Below are positions 6,774 to 15,080 of a DNA stretch of 42,204 nucleotides, one piece after another. Source of the stretch: an uncultured Negativibacillus sp. GTDB lineage: Bacteria > Bacillota > Clostridia > Oscillospirales > Ruminococcaceae. The first letter of the stretch is position 1; every line of letters starts with the position of its first letter. The notes under the pieces were generated by a model. It was not told the origin of the DNA and searched no databases. It saw only the letters and a program-made list of their open reading frames with translations. The DNA is taken from assembly GCF_944388365.1 (NCBI RefSeq), contig NZ_CALXIN010000011.1, positions 1 through 42,204 on the forward strand, given 5' to 3'. Made by a program: the position numbers and the translations under genes.

Positions 6774-7007
6774 ATGAAGCTAAAGACTGCAAAAAATCTG
6801 CTGCTGCTCTCCTGCCTGATCATGGCAATTCTGTTGGTCATTTGTTCGGTCACAAAGATCCTATGGCTAGGGTATCTGGGGATCGCGTTTGTCTTTGCAG
6901 GAGCGTTTATCTGGATTCTCTTTGGAAGGTGTCCAAGCTGCGGACGTTTTCTGGGAAAGGTTGACAATAAATACTGTCCGCACTGTGGAGAAAGGATCGA
7001 ATGGTAA
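6774..7007 (+). CDS. Small membrane protein with C-terminal zinc ribbon
   Basis: A 77-residue protein. Two hydrophobic segments at about 8-25 and 30-50 are followed by a short zinc ribbon with two CxxC knuckles, CPSCG (53-57) and CPHCG (68-72). This is a common layout for small Clostridial membrane proteins, but I know of no assigned function. The start is supported by GGAAGGG about eleven bases upstream and by a promoter at 6699-6726. A strong bidirectional terminator lies directly after the stop. Confidence 0.8.
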   Translation: MKLKTAKNLLLLSCLIMAILLVICSVTKILWLGYLGIAFVFAGAFIWILFGRCPSCGRFLGKVDNKYCPHCGERIEW

Positions 7008-7010
7008 CAA

Positions 7011-7046
7011 AAAAGGACCCTTCACCGACTGGTGAAGGGTCCTTTA
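7011..7046. terminator. Bidirectional terminator between small gene and tRNA-Ala
   Basis: A perfect 15-bp stem (7012-7026 with 7031-7045, loop GACT) has A residues on the left and T residues on the right, so it can stop both the plus-strand gene and the minus-strand tRNA transcript. Confidence 0.9.
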
Positions 7047-7052
7047 ATATCC

Positions 7053-7128
7053 TGGTGGAGACGATCGGGATCGAACCGACGACCTTTTGAATGCCATTCA
7101 AACGCGCTCCCAACTGCGCTACGCCCCC
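7053..7128 (-). tRNA. tRNA-Ala (anticodon GGC)
   Basis: A 76-nt cloverleaf on the minus strand. The acceptor stem pairs GGGGGCG with CGTCTCC with two G-U pairs, the discriminator is A and CCA is encoded. The D-arm stem is GCGC/GCGC. The anticodon stem TTTGA/TCAAA encloses loop ATGGCAT, so the anticodon is GGC, reading GCC alanine codons. The T-arm has GTCGG, loop TTCGATC and CCGAT. A consensus promoter lies 20 bases upstream and a terminator just downstream, so it is transcribed alone. Confidence 0.96.
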
Positions 7129-7147
7129 GTAGGAATTTTGCCTTTCC

Positions 7148-7176
7148 ATTATATCCCGTTGAGGAAGGATTGTCAA
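7148..7176 (-). promoter_or_regulatory. Perfect consensus SigA promoter of tRNA-Ala
   Basis: On the minus strand: TTGACA (7171-7176), exactly 17 bp, TATAAT (7148-7153). Both boxes are perfect, as expected for a highly expressed stable RNA. Confidence 0.95.
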
Positions 7177-7226
7177 GATGTTTTCTGGCCAAATTGCCCT
7201 GCGAAAAGAAAACTGTCCCCGTAAAA

Positions 7227-7255
7227 TTGAGCCTAGACAGAAATTGTGGTATACT
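7227..7255 (+). promoter_or_regulatory. SigA promoter with extended -10 for the FkbM gene
   Basis: TTGAGC (7227-7232), 17 bp, TATACT (7250-7255), with TGG directly before the -10 box (extended -10). Confidence 0.8.
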
Positions 7256-7295
7256 GAAGGCAAGATAAGTTGTCGGAAATGGAAGGAGAAACAGA

Positions 7296-8399
7296 ATGCT
7301 GGACTGGATTTGTGAAACACAGGATGTGTGGCAGCGGCTGCAGCAGTGCAAAAAGCCGATTGTCATGTATGGCATGGGCGACGGCGCCCTCAAGATTATG
7401 CAGGTGATGGAGCGCTATGGCTGCCGTCCACAGGCGATGTTTGCAAGCGAAGGCTTTGTGCGCAAAAATAATTTTATGGGGTATCAGGTCGAGCACCTGT
7501 CCGAGATTGAGGAGCGGTTTGACGATTTTATCATCGTGATGGCGTTTGCAGTGCGCGACCTGCCCACCATCGAGAATATCAAAGCCATTGCAAGCCGGCA
7601 CGAGCTGGTCGCACCCGATGTGCCGGTCGCAGGAGTCAATCTGTTTACCCTCGACTTTGTGCAGCAGCACGAGCAGGAATTTTTGCAGGTGGAGCGGATG
7701 TTGGCTGACGAACAATCTAGAAAGGTGCTGCACAATATCGTCAATTTCAAGCTCAGCGGCAAGCTGGACTATCTGTTTGACTGTACCACCGAGCCGGAGG
7801 AAGCGTATCGAAACCTTCTGCAGCCGACGCCGAAGGAGCATTTTGCCGATCTGGGCGCCTACCGCGGCGACACCATCGCCGAACTTTTGCAGTATGCCGG
7901 CGGCTGTGAGCGGGTGTTTGCCTTTGAGCCGGACCAAAAGACCCACCAGAAGCTGTGTGCAGCGGTGGAACAGATGGGACTGAGCGACCGCGCCACCTGT
8001 GTGCAGATGGCAGCCTATTCCCACGAGGAGGTGCTGGAGTTTGACAGCCGTGCCGGACGCCAGTCGGCACTCAAGGAGGAATCGCTGCTCACCGGTGTAC
8101 AGGGAGCTGCCAAAAGCAAGCTCAAGCAGGTGCAGGCACAGTCGCTGGACAACATCGCCGGAGAGGAAGCGGTGACGCTCATCAACATGGATGTGGAAGG
8201 CGCAGAGCGGCAGGCGCTGGAAGGCTGCCGCAAAATCATCCAGCGGGACCGCCCGAAGATGCTCATTGCAGCCTATCATCGCAGCGAGGACCTGTTTGCG
8301 CTGCCGCTGCAGATTGCCTCGATGCGCAGCGATTACCGGTTCTATCTGCGCCATTATCAGTATATTCCTGCCTGGGACACCAATCTTTATTGTATATAG
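7296..8399 (+). CDS. FkbM-family SAM-dependent methyltransferase
   Basis: A 367-residue protein. The C-terminal two-thirds match the FkbM methyltransferase family: SAM motif I is ADLGAYRGDTI (about 188-198), the acidic motif II follows in VFAFEPDQ, and INMDVEGAERQALEGC is a family hallmark. The N-terminal part (about 20-115) looks like a small Rossmann-type segment (VMYGMGDGALKIM) seen in longer family members tied to glycan or sugar-nucleotide chemistry. Such enzymes usually O-methylate sugars or other hydroxyls; the substrate is unknown here. GGAAGGAG before ATG supports the start. It has its own promoter and no glycan genes beside it. Confidence 0.88.
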   Translation: MLDWICETQDVWQRLQQCKKPIVMYGMGDGALKIMQVMERYGCRPQAMFASEGFVRKNNFMGYQVEHLSEIEERFDDFIIVMAFAVRDLPTIENIKAIASRHELVAPDVPVAGVNLFTLDFVQQHEQEFLQVERMLADEQSRKVLHNIVNFKLSGKLDYLFDCTTEPEEAYRNLLQPTPKEHFADLGAYRGDTIAELLQYAGGCERVFAFEPDQKTHQKLCAAVEQMGLSDRATCVQMAAYSHEEVLEFDSRAGRQSALKEESLLTGVQGAAKSKLKQVQAQSLDNIAGEEAVTLINMDVEGAERQALEGCRKIIQRDRPKMLIAAYHRSEDLFALPLQIASMRSDYRFYLRHYQYIPAWDTNLYCI

Positions 8400-8485
8400 C
8401 AGATGGAAATTGCAGCGTATGAACCAGAATTTAAGAGCAGGAAAGAGAAAAACGACAAAAGAAAGAGCAAATCCTCCCATGTTTA

Positions 8486-8515
8486 TTGACAGGGGATTGC
8501 CAAGTATAGTAAAAT
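8486..8515 (+). promoter_or_regulatory. SigA promoter heading the yicC-prkC operon
   Basis: A perfect TTGACA (8486-8491), 18 bp, TAAAAT (8510-8515). The leader to yicC is about 105 nt and contains two hairpins: TCTGTTG...CAACAGA around 8536-8561, and TTTCCC-ATC-GGGAAA (8595-8609), the latter ending just before the ribosome site. Confidence 0.75.
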
Positions 8516-8626
8516 ATTAAGATAGGATAATCAGGCTCTGTTGCCTTGATAAAAACAACAGATGCCATCAAAAATAAGTTATTCAGCATTTGAAATTTCC
8601 CATCGGGAAAGAGGAGCGTGAGAGAT

Positions 8627-9559
8627 ATGCAGTCGAACGTAACAGAGGAACAGCAGAACGCACAGAATAACACCTCGGCAGCATTGTACAGCATGACAGG
8701 CTATGGTCGTGCACAGAAGCTCATCGGCAACAAGGAGATCACCGTCGAGATCCGCTCGGTCAATCACCGCTTTTTAGAGTATTCTTCCAGAGTGCCAAGG
8801 GCATATTCCTACCTGGAGGACCGGTTAAAAAATCTGGTCAAAGCGTCGGTTTCCCGCGGCAAGGTGGATGTTTCGCTGACCATCCAGACAGTCAGCGGCA
8901 CCGATACCAAGGTGGTCATCAACCACGATCTGGCTCGTTCCTATCTGGAGGCGCTGCGCGACCTGTCGGAGGATCTGCAGCTGAAAAATGACCTGACCGT
9001 CTCCCAGATGACCCGTTTTTCGGACATCTTCAGTGTCATTCGTGTGGAGGACGATGAGGAGGAAATCTGGAGCGCCGTTTCGCAGGTGGCACAGGAGGCA
9101 GTGGACAACTTCATGCAGATGCGCCGTGTCGAAGGCGAAAAGATGAAGCAGGATCTGCTGTACCGTCTGGAGCTGATCGAACAGATGGTCAAAAAGGTGG
9201 AGGAACTTTCGCCAAAGACGGTGGAAAATTACTCCAAACGTCTGTACGCAAAATTGCAGGAAGTATTGCAGAACAACACGGTGGATGAGCAGAGAGTCAT
9301 CACCGAGGTGGCAATCTTTGCAGAAAAGATTGCAGTAGCGGAGGAGACCGTCCGTCTGGGAAGCCACGTTCATCAGTTCCGCGAGATTCTGCGCAGCGGA
9401 GAACCGGTGGGCAGAAAGCTGGATTTTCTGGTGCAGGAGTTTAACCGCGAAGCCAACACCATCGGCTCCAAGGCACAGGATCTGGAGATTGCAAGGGTAG
9501 TTGTCGATCTGAAATCGGAGATCGAAAAGATCAGAGAACAAATCCAGAACATCGAATAA
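8627..9559 (+). CDS. yicC: YicC/YloC-family endoribonuclease
   Basis: A 310-residue YicC-family protein. The N-terminal YicC domain opens with SMTGYGRA (about 22-29) and IEVRSVNHRF-like EIRSVNHRFLEYS. The C-terminal DUF1732 domain ends with FLVQEFNREANTIGSKAQD, the most conserved family block. E. coli YicC and related proteins act as endoribonucleases in RNA turnover. ATG 8627 is preferred: GAGGAG lies ten bases upstream, while a GTG at 8618 is only one base from it. In Bacillus and Clostridia this gene regularly heads the remA-gmk-rpoZ cluster, as here. Confidence 0.93.
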   Translation: MQSNVTEEQQNAQNNTSAALYSMTGYGRAQKLIGNKEITVEIRSVNHRFLEYSSRVPRAYSYLEDRLKNLVKASVSRGKVDVSLTIQTVSGTDTKVVINHDLARSYLEALRDLSEDLQLKNDLTVSQMTRFSDIFSVIRVEDDEEEIWSAVSQVAQEAVDNFMQMRRVEGEKMKQDLLYRLELIEQMVKKVEELSPKTVENYSKRLYAKLQEVLQNNTVDEQRVITEVAIFAEKIAVAEETVRLGSHVHQFREILRSGEPVGRKLDFLVQEFNREANTIGSKAQDLEIARVVVDLKSEIEKIREQIQNIE

Positions 9560-9576
9560 TTCCAGAAGGAAGCAGG

Positions 9577-9831
9577 ATGAAAAAATATATCTCATTGCCG
9601 CCTGAAAAACAAAGGTCAGCAAACAGGCTGGTTTTTTGCAGAGGGATCGGCAGCATCAGCACAAATCAAAATGGAAAGCGGGTCCATCTGCGCTATGTGG
9701 AGGGACCACTCTGGCAGGAAGCAGCGGCAGTCTGCTGTGCCGCTGCGGCTTATTTGTGTCTGCGTACACTCAAAGGTCTTGCCGGAGCATACCTGTTGCA
9801 GCGTTTGGGTTTTGGACCAGACAAAGAATAG
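9577..9831 (+). CDS. Small hypothetical protein between yicC and remA
   Basis: An 84-residue frame that fills the gap between yicC (17 bases away) and remA (30 bases away) on the same strand. AAGGAAGCAGG precedes its ATG. There is a basic N-terminus and one hydrophobic stretch (about 48-62, AAAVCCAAAAYLCL). No family is recognised. Its good ribosome site and snug operon position support a real gene, but its sequence shows no diagnostic motif. Confidence 0.55.
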   Translation: MKKYISLPPEKQRSANRLVFCRGIGSISTNQNGKRVHLRYVEGPLWQEAAAVCCAAAAYLCLRTLKGLAGAYLLQRLGFGPDKE

Positions 9832-9861
9832 GATATCCGGTTTTGGAAAGGAAGAAAAAGT

Positions 9862-10128
9862 ATGAAACTGATCAACATTGGTTTTGGTAACATGGTCTCC
9901 GCAAACCGGCTGGTAGCGATTGTCAGTCCGGAGTCTGCTCCGATCAAGCGAATCATTACTGATGCCAGGGAACGAGGCAGTCTGATTGACGCGACCTATG
10001 GACGAAGAACCAGGGCGGTGATCATCACCGACAGCGACCATGTGATTCTTTCCGCGGTGCAGCCGGAGACGGTCGCCAACCGTCTCAACGACGATGACGA
10101 TGAGGAGGAGCTGGAGGAAGATGAATAA
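9862..10128 (+). CDS. remA: RemA-like DUF370 DNA-binding regulator
   Basis: An 88-residue DUF370 protein. The family core [20 protein letters not shown] and the [15 protein letters not shown] segment are intact, and the protein ends in an acidic tail ([12 protein letters not shown]). In B. subtilis RemA activates biofilm matrix and osmoprotection genes by direct DNA binding. GGAAAGGAAGAAAAAGT precedes ATG. The stop overlaps the start of gmk by eight bases, so translation is probably coupled. The yicC-remA-gmk-rpoZ order is conserved in Firmicutes. Confidence 0.95.
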   Translation: MKLINIGFGNMVSANRLVAIVSPESAPIKRIITDARERGSLIDATYGRRTRAVIITDSDHVILSAVQPETVANRLNDDDDEEELEEDE

Positions 10129-10732
10129 AAAAGGACAGCTGATTGTTGTATCCGGTCCCAGCGGCGTCGGCAAGGGAACGGTGCTGGCACAGTATCTGGC
10201 AAGCCGCGATAAGATTGCCTATTCGGTATCTGCTACCACCCGCGCTCCGCGTCCAGGCGAGCAGCACGGTGTGCAGTATTATTTTCTCAGCCGTGAGGAG
10301 TTTGAACAGACCGCCCAGAACGGCGGAATGCTCGAATATGCAAGCTATAACGGCAACTACTATGGAACACCGCGTCAGCCGGTGGAAGAACAGCGCCAGC
10401 AGGGAAACGACGTTATTCTGGAAATCGAAGTGCAGGGCGCTTTGCAGGTAAAGAAAAGCTGTCCGGACGCACTTTTAATCTTTATTGCGCCACCAAGCTT
10501 TGAAGAGCTGGCAAACCGTCTGACCGGACGGCAGACCGAGGACGCCAAGACGGTGGAAAACCGTCTGAACATTGCGCGCAAAGAACTTCAGTGTGCGCAG
10601 GAGTACGATTATATCATTGTCAACGATACGGTTGAGCAGGCTGTGGAAAGACTGACGCAGATCATCTGTGCGAATCGTTATAATAAAAATAATATGAAAG
10701 AATTTCTTGATGAGGTGAATCAACATGCTTAG
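10121..10732 (+). CDS. gmk: Guanylate kinase
   Basis: A 203-residue enzyme that phosphorylates GMP to GDP with ATP in purine nucleotide synthesis. The P-loop GPSGVGKGT (12-20) begins the protein. The GMP-binding region [17 protein letters not shown] and the [13 protein letters not shown] block are diagnostic. ATG 10121 overlaps the remA stop and has GGAGGAAG upstream; an in-frame ATG nine codons earlier would lie deeper in remA without a ribosome site. The 3' end overlaps rpoZ by eight bases. Confidence 0.97.
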   Translation: MNKKGQLIVVSGPSGVGKGTVLAQYLASRDKIAYSVSATTRAPRPGEQHGVQYYFLSREEFEQTAQNGGMLEYASYNGNYYGTPRQPVEEQRQQGNDVILEIEVQGALQVKKSCPDALLIFIAPPSFEELANRLTGRQTEDAKTVENRLNIARKELQCAQEYDYIIVNDTVEQAVERLTQIICANRYNKNNMKEFLDEVNQHA

Positions 10733-10937
10733 ACCAGCGATGTCGCAGATTATTCGTGAAGGAGAAAGCTATTACGCATTTGTTGTTGCTGTTGCAAGAC
10801 ATGCACGAGAGATTGCCGATTACTGGGCAGACAACAACATGCCGATGGAGAAAAAACCGGTTACTGCATCTCTGGAAGATTTTGCTTCGGGCAAGGTCAG
10901 AGTCAGAGATCTGGTAAAAATCAAGGACGCAAACTAG
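10725..10937 (+). CDS. rpoZ: RNA polymerase omega subunit
   Basis: A 70-residue omega subunit, which helps assemble beta' into RNA polymerase. It begins MLRPAMSQI and carries the conserved YYAFVVAVARHAREI helix, the counterpart of the family's xYxLVxxxAxRARxI pattern. The length is typical for Gram-positive bacteria. It starts inside the last codons of gmk, indicating translational coupling. A hairpin 45 bases after the stop may lower read-through into priA. Confidence 0.92.
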   Translation: MLRPAMSQIIREGESYYAFVVAVARHAREIADYWADNNMPMEKKPVTASLEDFASGKVRVRDLVKIKDAN

Positions 10938-10981
10938 GGAAGCCCATTTTTTCACCGTTTGCGCTTGAAACTGTGGAAAAA

Positions 10982-11009
10982 AACGGGTGGCATCTGCCGC
11001 CCGTTCTTT
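10982..11009 (+). terminator. Weak terminator or attenuator between rpoZ and priA
   Basis: AACGGGTGGC (10982-10991) pairs with GCCGCCCGTT (10996-11005) with one G-U, then CTTTG. The T-tract is short, so partial termination is likely at most. Confidence 0.45.
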
Positions 11010-11048
11010 GTGAGGAAACCATCTTAAGACAGGGAGGAGAATGGCAGG

Positions 11049-13496
11049 ATGATCGCAAAGGTTGTGGTGGAAAATACCGCTTATGCCTTTGATATAGAGT
11101 TTTCTTACCAGGTTCCCTCCCGCTTGCAGCAGGAGATTTTTCCAGGCTGTCGGGTGCTGGTGCCGTTTGGACGAGCCAATCATTCCCGTCAGGGTTTGGT
11201 GATGGCACTGGAGGAAAATAGTTCCGATCTAAAAAAGCTCAAGCCGGTGCGGCGTGTATTGGATACACAGCCGCTGCTGGATGAAGAACAGCTGTGGCTG
11301 GTCAGATGGCTGCACAAAAGGGTGTTCTGTACCTACTATGAGGCACTGCGCGCAGTCGTTCCCGCTGGACTGAGCTTTCGCGTGCGGATGATGTGTGCAA
11401 AAGGAGAGGAAACTGCCTGGCCTCAACCGATGAGCGGCGTACAGCAGCGGATTAAAACCTATCTGTCAGCATATAAAAAGCCGGTGGAATGGGAACAGAT
11501 GCTGGAGGAATTGTCACTGAGCAGAAAGGACCCTGAACTTCGGCAGCTGATCGAGTGCAAAGCAATCCTGCTGATGGAGGATGTTCGGGAAAAAAGCGCC
11601 GACAGCAAGGAGATCATCGTCCGCCTGGACGAGGAAAAGGTACAGAAGATGCAGGAGGACGGCATCCGTCTGACTGCAAAGCGCAAGGAAATCATTGAAC
11701 TGCTGCGCCAGTCGCCGTCCGTTTCGCTCAAGGAACTTTGCTATTACACCGGTACCACCCGACAGACCATCGACAAGATGGAGCAGGCAGGGCTGGTCAG
11801 CTATTACGGACGGCAGATCTTCCGCAGTCCCTATGCGGATCGAACGCTGGCGCCGCCAGAAAAGATTGTGCTGGATGCCGCGCAGAACAAAGCCCTCGAA
11901 CAACTGTGGCAGCTGTGGCAGGAGCAGCGCGAAAGCGGAACGCTTTCGGCGCTGCTGTACGGCGTGACCGGCTCGGGAAAGAGCCAGGTCTACTTGCAGC
12001 TGGTCGAGCAGGTGCGCGCCCAAGGCAAGGGCGTCATCATTCTGGTGCCGGAGATCTCGCTGACGCCGCAGACGGTGGAACTGTTTTCGCGGCGGTTTGG
12101 ACAGAAGGTAGCGGTGCTGCACAGCGGACTGACGATGGCGGAGCGCGCCGACGAATACAAGCGCATCCGAAAGGGACTGGCTGATGTGGTGGTCGGCACG
12201 CGGTCGGCGGTATTTGCGCCGCTTCGTGAGATCGGTCTGATCGTCATCGACGAGGAGCAGGAGAGCGCCTATGCCTCCCAGTCGTCGCCGCGCTATCATG
12301 CGCGTGACATTGCCAGAGCACGCTGCCGCTGGCACAAGGCGATGCTGCTGCTGGCGTCGGCAACTCCCAGCGTGGAAACATATTATCAGGCAAAGCGCGG
12401 GCGCATCCATCTGGTCACGCTGACAAAACGGTATCTGGGCAATCAGCTGCCACAGGTGCAGATTGTGGATATGAGCCAGAGCTACGGGACGGACATCAGC
12501 CAGGAGCTGACGCATGAGCTTCGCGACAATCTGGCGGCGGGACAGCAGAGCATCCTGCTGTTAAACCGCAGAGGCTATCACACGGTGGTGCGCTGCAATG
12601 AATGCGGTGAGGTGGCAAAATGCCCCAACTGTTCGGTGGCGCTGACCTATCACCATGTCAACGGACAGCTAATGTGCCACTACTGCGGCTATTCGCGCCG
12701 GTTGGAGGAAAACTGTCCCAACTGCGGCAGCCCACTGATCAGCTATACCGGCAGCGGAACCCAGCGCATCGAGGACGAACTGCATTATATCTTCCCGCAG
12801 GCGCAGATTTTGCGGGTGGACATGGACACCACCATGTCGAGGATGTCGCATGAAACCAAGTTTAACGACTTTGCCGCCGGAAAATATCAGATCATGGTCG
12901 GCACCCAGATGGTCGCCAAGGGACTCAACTTCCCTGACGTGACGCTGGTGGGAGTGCTCAATGCCGACCAGTCGATCTATTCGCAGGATTTCCGCGGCTG
13001 TGAACGTGCCTTCTCGCTGCTCACCCAGGTGGTGGGACGCTGTGGAAGAGGAACACTGCCGGGACGGGCGCTGATTCAGACGGCGTCACCCGATCATCCG
13101 GTGATTCGCCAGGCGGCAAGGCAGGATTACGAGAGCTTTTATCAGGACGAAATCAAGACGCGCAAACTGGCGCTTTATCCTCCGTTTTGTACTCTGTGTC
13201 AGGTGGGATTTTCGGGAGAAGAGGAGGAAGCTGTCCGAAAGGCGGCGTTGTGGTTTGCAGAGCTGTTTCGCCAGAAGGCGGCAGAACAGTACAGCGACCT
13301 GCCGCTGCGGATGATGAATCCGTGTGAACCGGTGATCCCGCGCATCTCGGGAAAATATCGCTATGGAATTATGATCAAATGCCGCGCTCAGGAGCGGTTT
13401 TATGCTCTGATGTGGGAGCTGCTGCGTCTGTTTGATGAAGCAAAACAGAATCGTGAGGTCCACATCTGGGTGGATCTGAATGGAAACGATATATAA
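11049..13496 (+). CDS. priA: Primosomal protein N' (replication restart helicase PriA)
   Basis: An 815-residue helicase that reloads the replisome at stalled forks. The N-terminal 3'-end-binding domain covers about 1-110. The helicase core has Walker A GVTGSGKS (305-312) and a Walker B DEEQ (401-404) in place of the more usual DEEH. The zinc-binding insert begins at Cys516 and Cys519 and continues with CPNC, CHYC and CPNC pairs. The C-terminal helicase motif VVGRCGRG follows. Length is at the upper end for the family. AGGGAGGAG about nine bases before ATG supports the start. Confidence 0.96.
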   Translation: MIAKVVVENTAYAFDIEFSYQVPSRLQQEIFPGCRVLVPFGRANHSRQGLVMALEENSSDLKKLKPVRRVLDTQPLLDEEQLWLVRWLHKRVFCTYYEALRAVVPAGLSFRVRMMCAKGEETAWPQPMSGVQQRIKTYLSAYKKPVEWEQMLEELSLSRKDPELRQLIECKAILLMEDVREKSADSKEIIVRLDEEKVQKMQEDGIRLTAKRKEIIELLRQSPSVSLKELCYYTGTTRQTIDKMEQAGLVSYYGRQIFRSPYADRTLAPPEKIVLDAAQNKALEQLWQLWQEQRESGTLSALLYGVTGSGKSQVYLQLVEQVRAQGKGVIILVPEISLTPQTVELFSRRFGQKVAVLHSGLTMAERADEYKRIRKGLADVVVGTRSAVFAPLREIGLIVIDEEQESAYASQSSPRYHARDIARARCRWHKAMLLLASATPSVETYYQAKRGRIHLVTLTKRYLGNQLPQVQIVDMSQSYGTDISQELTHELRDNLAAGQQSILLLNRRGYHTVVRCNECGEVAKCPNCSVALTYHHVNGQLMCHYCGYSRRLEENCPNCGSPLISYTGSGTQRIEDELHYIFPQAQILRVDMDTTMSRMSHETKFNDFAAGKYQIMVGTQMVAKGLNFPDVTLVGVLNADQSIYSQDFRGCERAFSLLTQVVGRCGRGTLPGRALIQTASPDHPVIRQAARQDYESFYQDEIKTRKLALYPPFCTLCQVGFSGEEEEAVRKAALWFAELFRQKAAEQYSDLPLRMMNPCEPVIPRISGKYRYGIMIKCRAQERFYALMWELLRLFDEAKQNREVHIWVDLNGNDI

Positions 13497-13527
13497 GGTC
13501 AATGCTCAAAGGTATAGAAAGGAAGTT

Positions 13528-14007
13528 ATGACGATGGCAATTAGAAATATTGTAAAAGATAACGATGGTTACGAAACACTGCATAAAAAATGCCGTCCGG
13601 TGACAGAATTTAATCAGAAACTCTGGTCGCTGCTGGATGATATGGCAGAAACAATGTATCAGGCACAGGGCGTCGGTCTGGCAGGTCCTCAGGTGGGAAT
13701 GCTGCGCCGCCTGTTTGTCATCGACGTAGGCGACGGCATCATCGAGTTTATCAACCCTGAGATTCTGGAGACCTCCGGCACCCAGAACGGTGCAGAGGGC
13801 TGTCTCTCCTTCCCGGGAGAATACGGAATGGTCGAGCGTCCAAACTTTGTCCGCGTCAAAGCGCAGAACCGCAACGGCGAGTGGTTTGAGAGGGAGGGCG
13901 AAGAACTGTTTGCAAGGGCAGTCTGCCACGAAAACGACCATCTGGACGGCGTTGTGTTTAAGGACAGAATGTCCCGTCTGCTCAGCGAAGAGGAACTGGC
14001 CGACTAG
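13528..14007 (+). CDS. def: Peptide deformylase
   Basis: A 159-residue metalloenzyme that removes the N-formyl group from new polypeptides. All three motifs are present: GVGLAGPQV, EGCLSFP and the metal-binding HENDH (His134-His138). AAAGGAAG supports ATG 13528; ATG 13534 (starting MAIRNIV, the usual family N-terminus) is equally possible. A longer frame from 13480 would overlap priA and lacks a ribosome site. fmt follows 29 bases later, pairing deformylation with formylation as in most bacteria. Confidence 0.96.
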   Translation: MTMAIRNIVKDNDGYETLHKKCRPVTEFNQKLWSLLDDMAETMYQAQGVGLAGPQVGMLRRLFVIDVGDGIIEFINPEILETSGTQNGAEGCLSFPGEYGMVERPNFVRVKAQNRNGEWFEREGEELFARAVCHENDHLDGVVFKDRMSRLLSEEELAD

Positions 14008-14036
14008 TTTTAGACAGCAAAGGAGAGGCATCACAG

Positions 14037-14948
14037 ATGAAGATTGTTTTTATGGGAACTCCCGAATTTGCAGAGGCTTCGCTGCAGAAGCTGCTGGAGA
14101 CCGACCATCAGATTGTCGGCGTGTTTACCCAGCCGGACAAACCAAAGGGCAGAGGCTATAAGCTGGTGGCGCCTCCGGTCAAGGAACTGGCACTTGCGCA
14201 CAATATTCCGGTTTTCCAGCCGCAGAAGATGCGCGACGGCACTGCGCTGGATATCCTTCAGGAATTGCAGCCGGACCTGATTGCGGTGGTTGCCTACGGC
14301 AAGATTCTGCCAAAGGAGATTCTGGAACTGCCGCGCTATGGCTGCATCAACGTCCATGGTTCGCTGCTGCCAAAATACCGCGGCGCAGGTCCGATCCAGT
14401 GGAGCGTCATCAACGGAGAGAGCGTGACCGGTGTCACCACCATGTACATGGGTGAGGGACTGGATACCGGCGACATGATCCTCAAAAAGGAGACACCGAT
14501 CGGAGAAAATGAGACCTACGGCGAGCTGCATGACCGCCTCAAGGAGATCGGCGCACAGGCACTGGTGGAGACCATCGAACTGATTGAACAGGGCAAAGCG
14601 CCGCGCGAAGTACAGGACAACAGTCTGTCGAGCTATGCACCGATGCTGGACAAACAGATTGCTCGGCTGGATTTTACAAAGGATGCACAGACGCTGCACA
14701 ACCTCATCCGCGGTCTGTCTCCATGGCCGGTGGCACACACCACAGTGGATGGAAAGCTGTTAAAGGTTCATCGCGCTGTGCTGGCGAGTGGCAAAGGCCA
14801 GCCAGGAGAGGTCGTCGACAGCAAGAAGTTTATCGTTGCCTGCAAGGAAGGAGCCCTCGAACTGCTCGAAGTGCAGCTGGAAGGCGGCAAGCGGATGAAG
14901 GGCGAGGACTTTTTGCGCGGAAGAAAACCGAAAAAACTGGGAGAATAA
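14037..14948 (+). CDS. fmt: Methionyl-tRNA formyltransferase
   Basis: A 303-residue enzyme that formylates Met-tRNA(fMet) using 10-formyl-tetrahydrofolate. The catalytic region INVHGSLLPKYRGAGPIQ contains the conserved Asn and His, and the catalytic Asp lies in GLDTGDM. The C-terminal OB-type domain (about 205-303) is complete. AAAGGAGAGG precedes ATG. It sits directly after def in the operon. Confidence 0.97.
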   Translation: MKIVFMGTPEFAEASLQKLLETDHQIVGVFTQPDKPKGRGYKLVAPPVKELALAHNIPVFQPQKMRDGTALDILQELQPDLIAVVAYGKILPKEILELPRYGCINVHGSLLPKYRGAGPIQWSVINGESVTGVTTMYMGEGLDTGDMILKKETPIGENETYGELHDRLKEIGAQALVETIELIEQGKAPREVQDNSLSSYAPMLDKQIARLDFTKDAQTLHNLIRGLSPWPVAHTTVDGKLLKVHRAVLASGKGQPGEVVDSKKFIVACKEGALELLEVQLEGGKRMKGEDFLRGRKPKKLGE

Positions 14949-15080
14949 GCCTGATTTCTTCTCTACGTTTACCAATGTGGAATATACTCTTCATAACCCA
15001 TTCAAAATTGTACAATATAATAAGAGAATGGGGACTCCTTGCCAAAAGGAAATTTTCAATGATGAAAAGAGGAAGAGTCG

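Noticed and set aside
7233..8480. 415-codon minus-strand frame opposite the FkbM gene
   Set aside because: It overlaps the clear FkbM coding region and its promoter and shows no recognisable domain.
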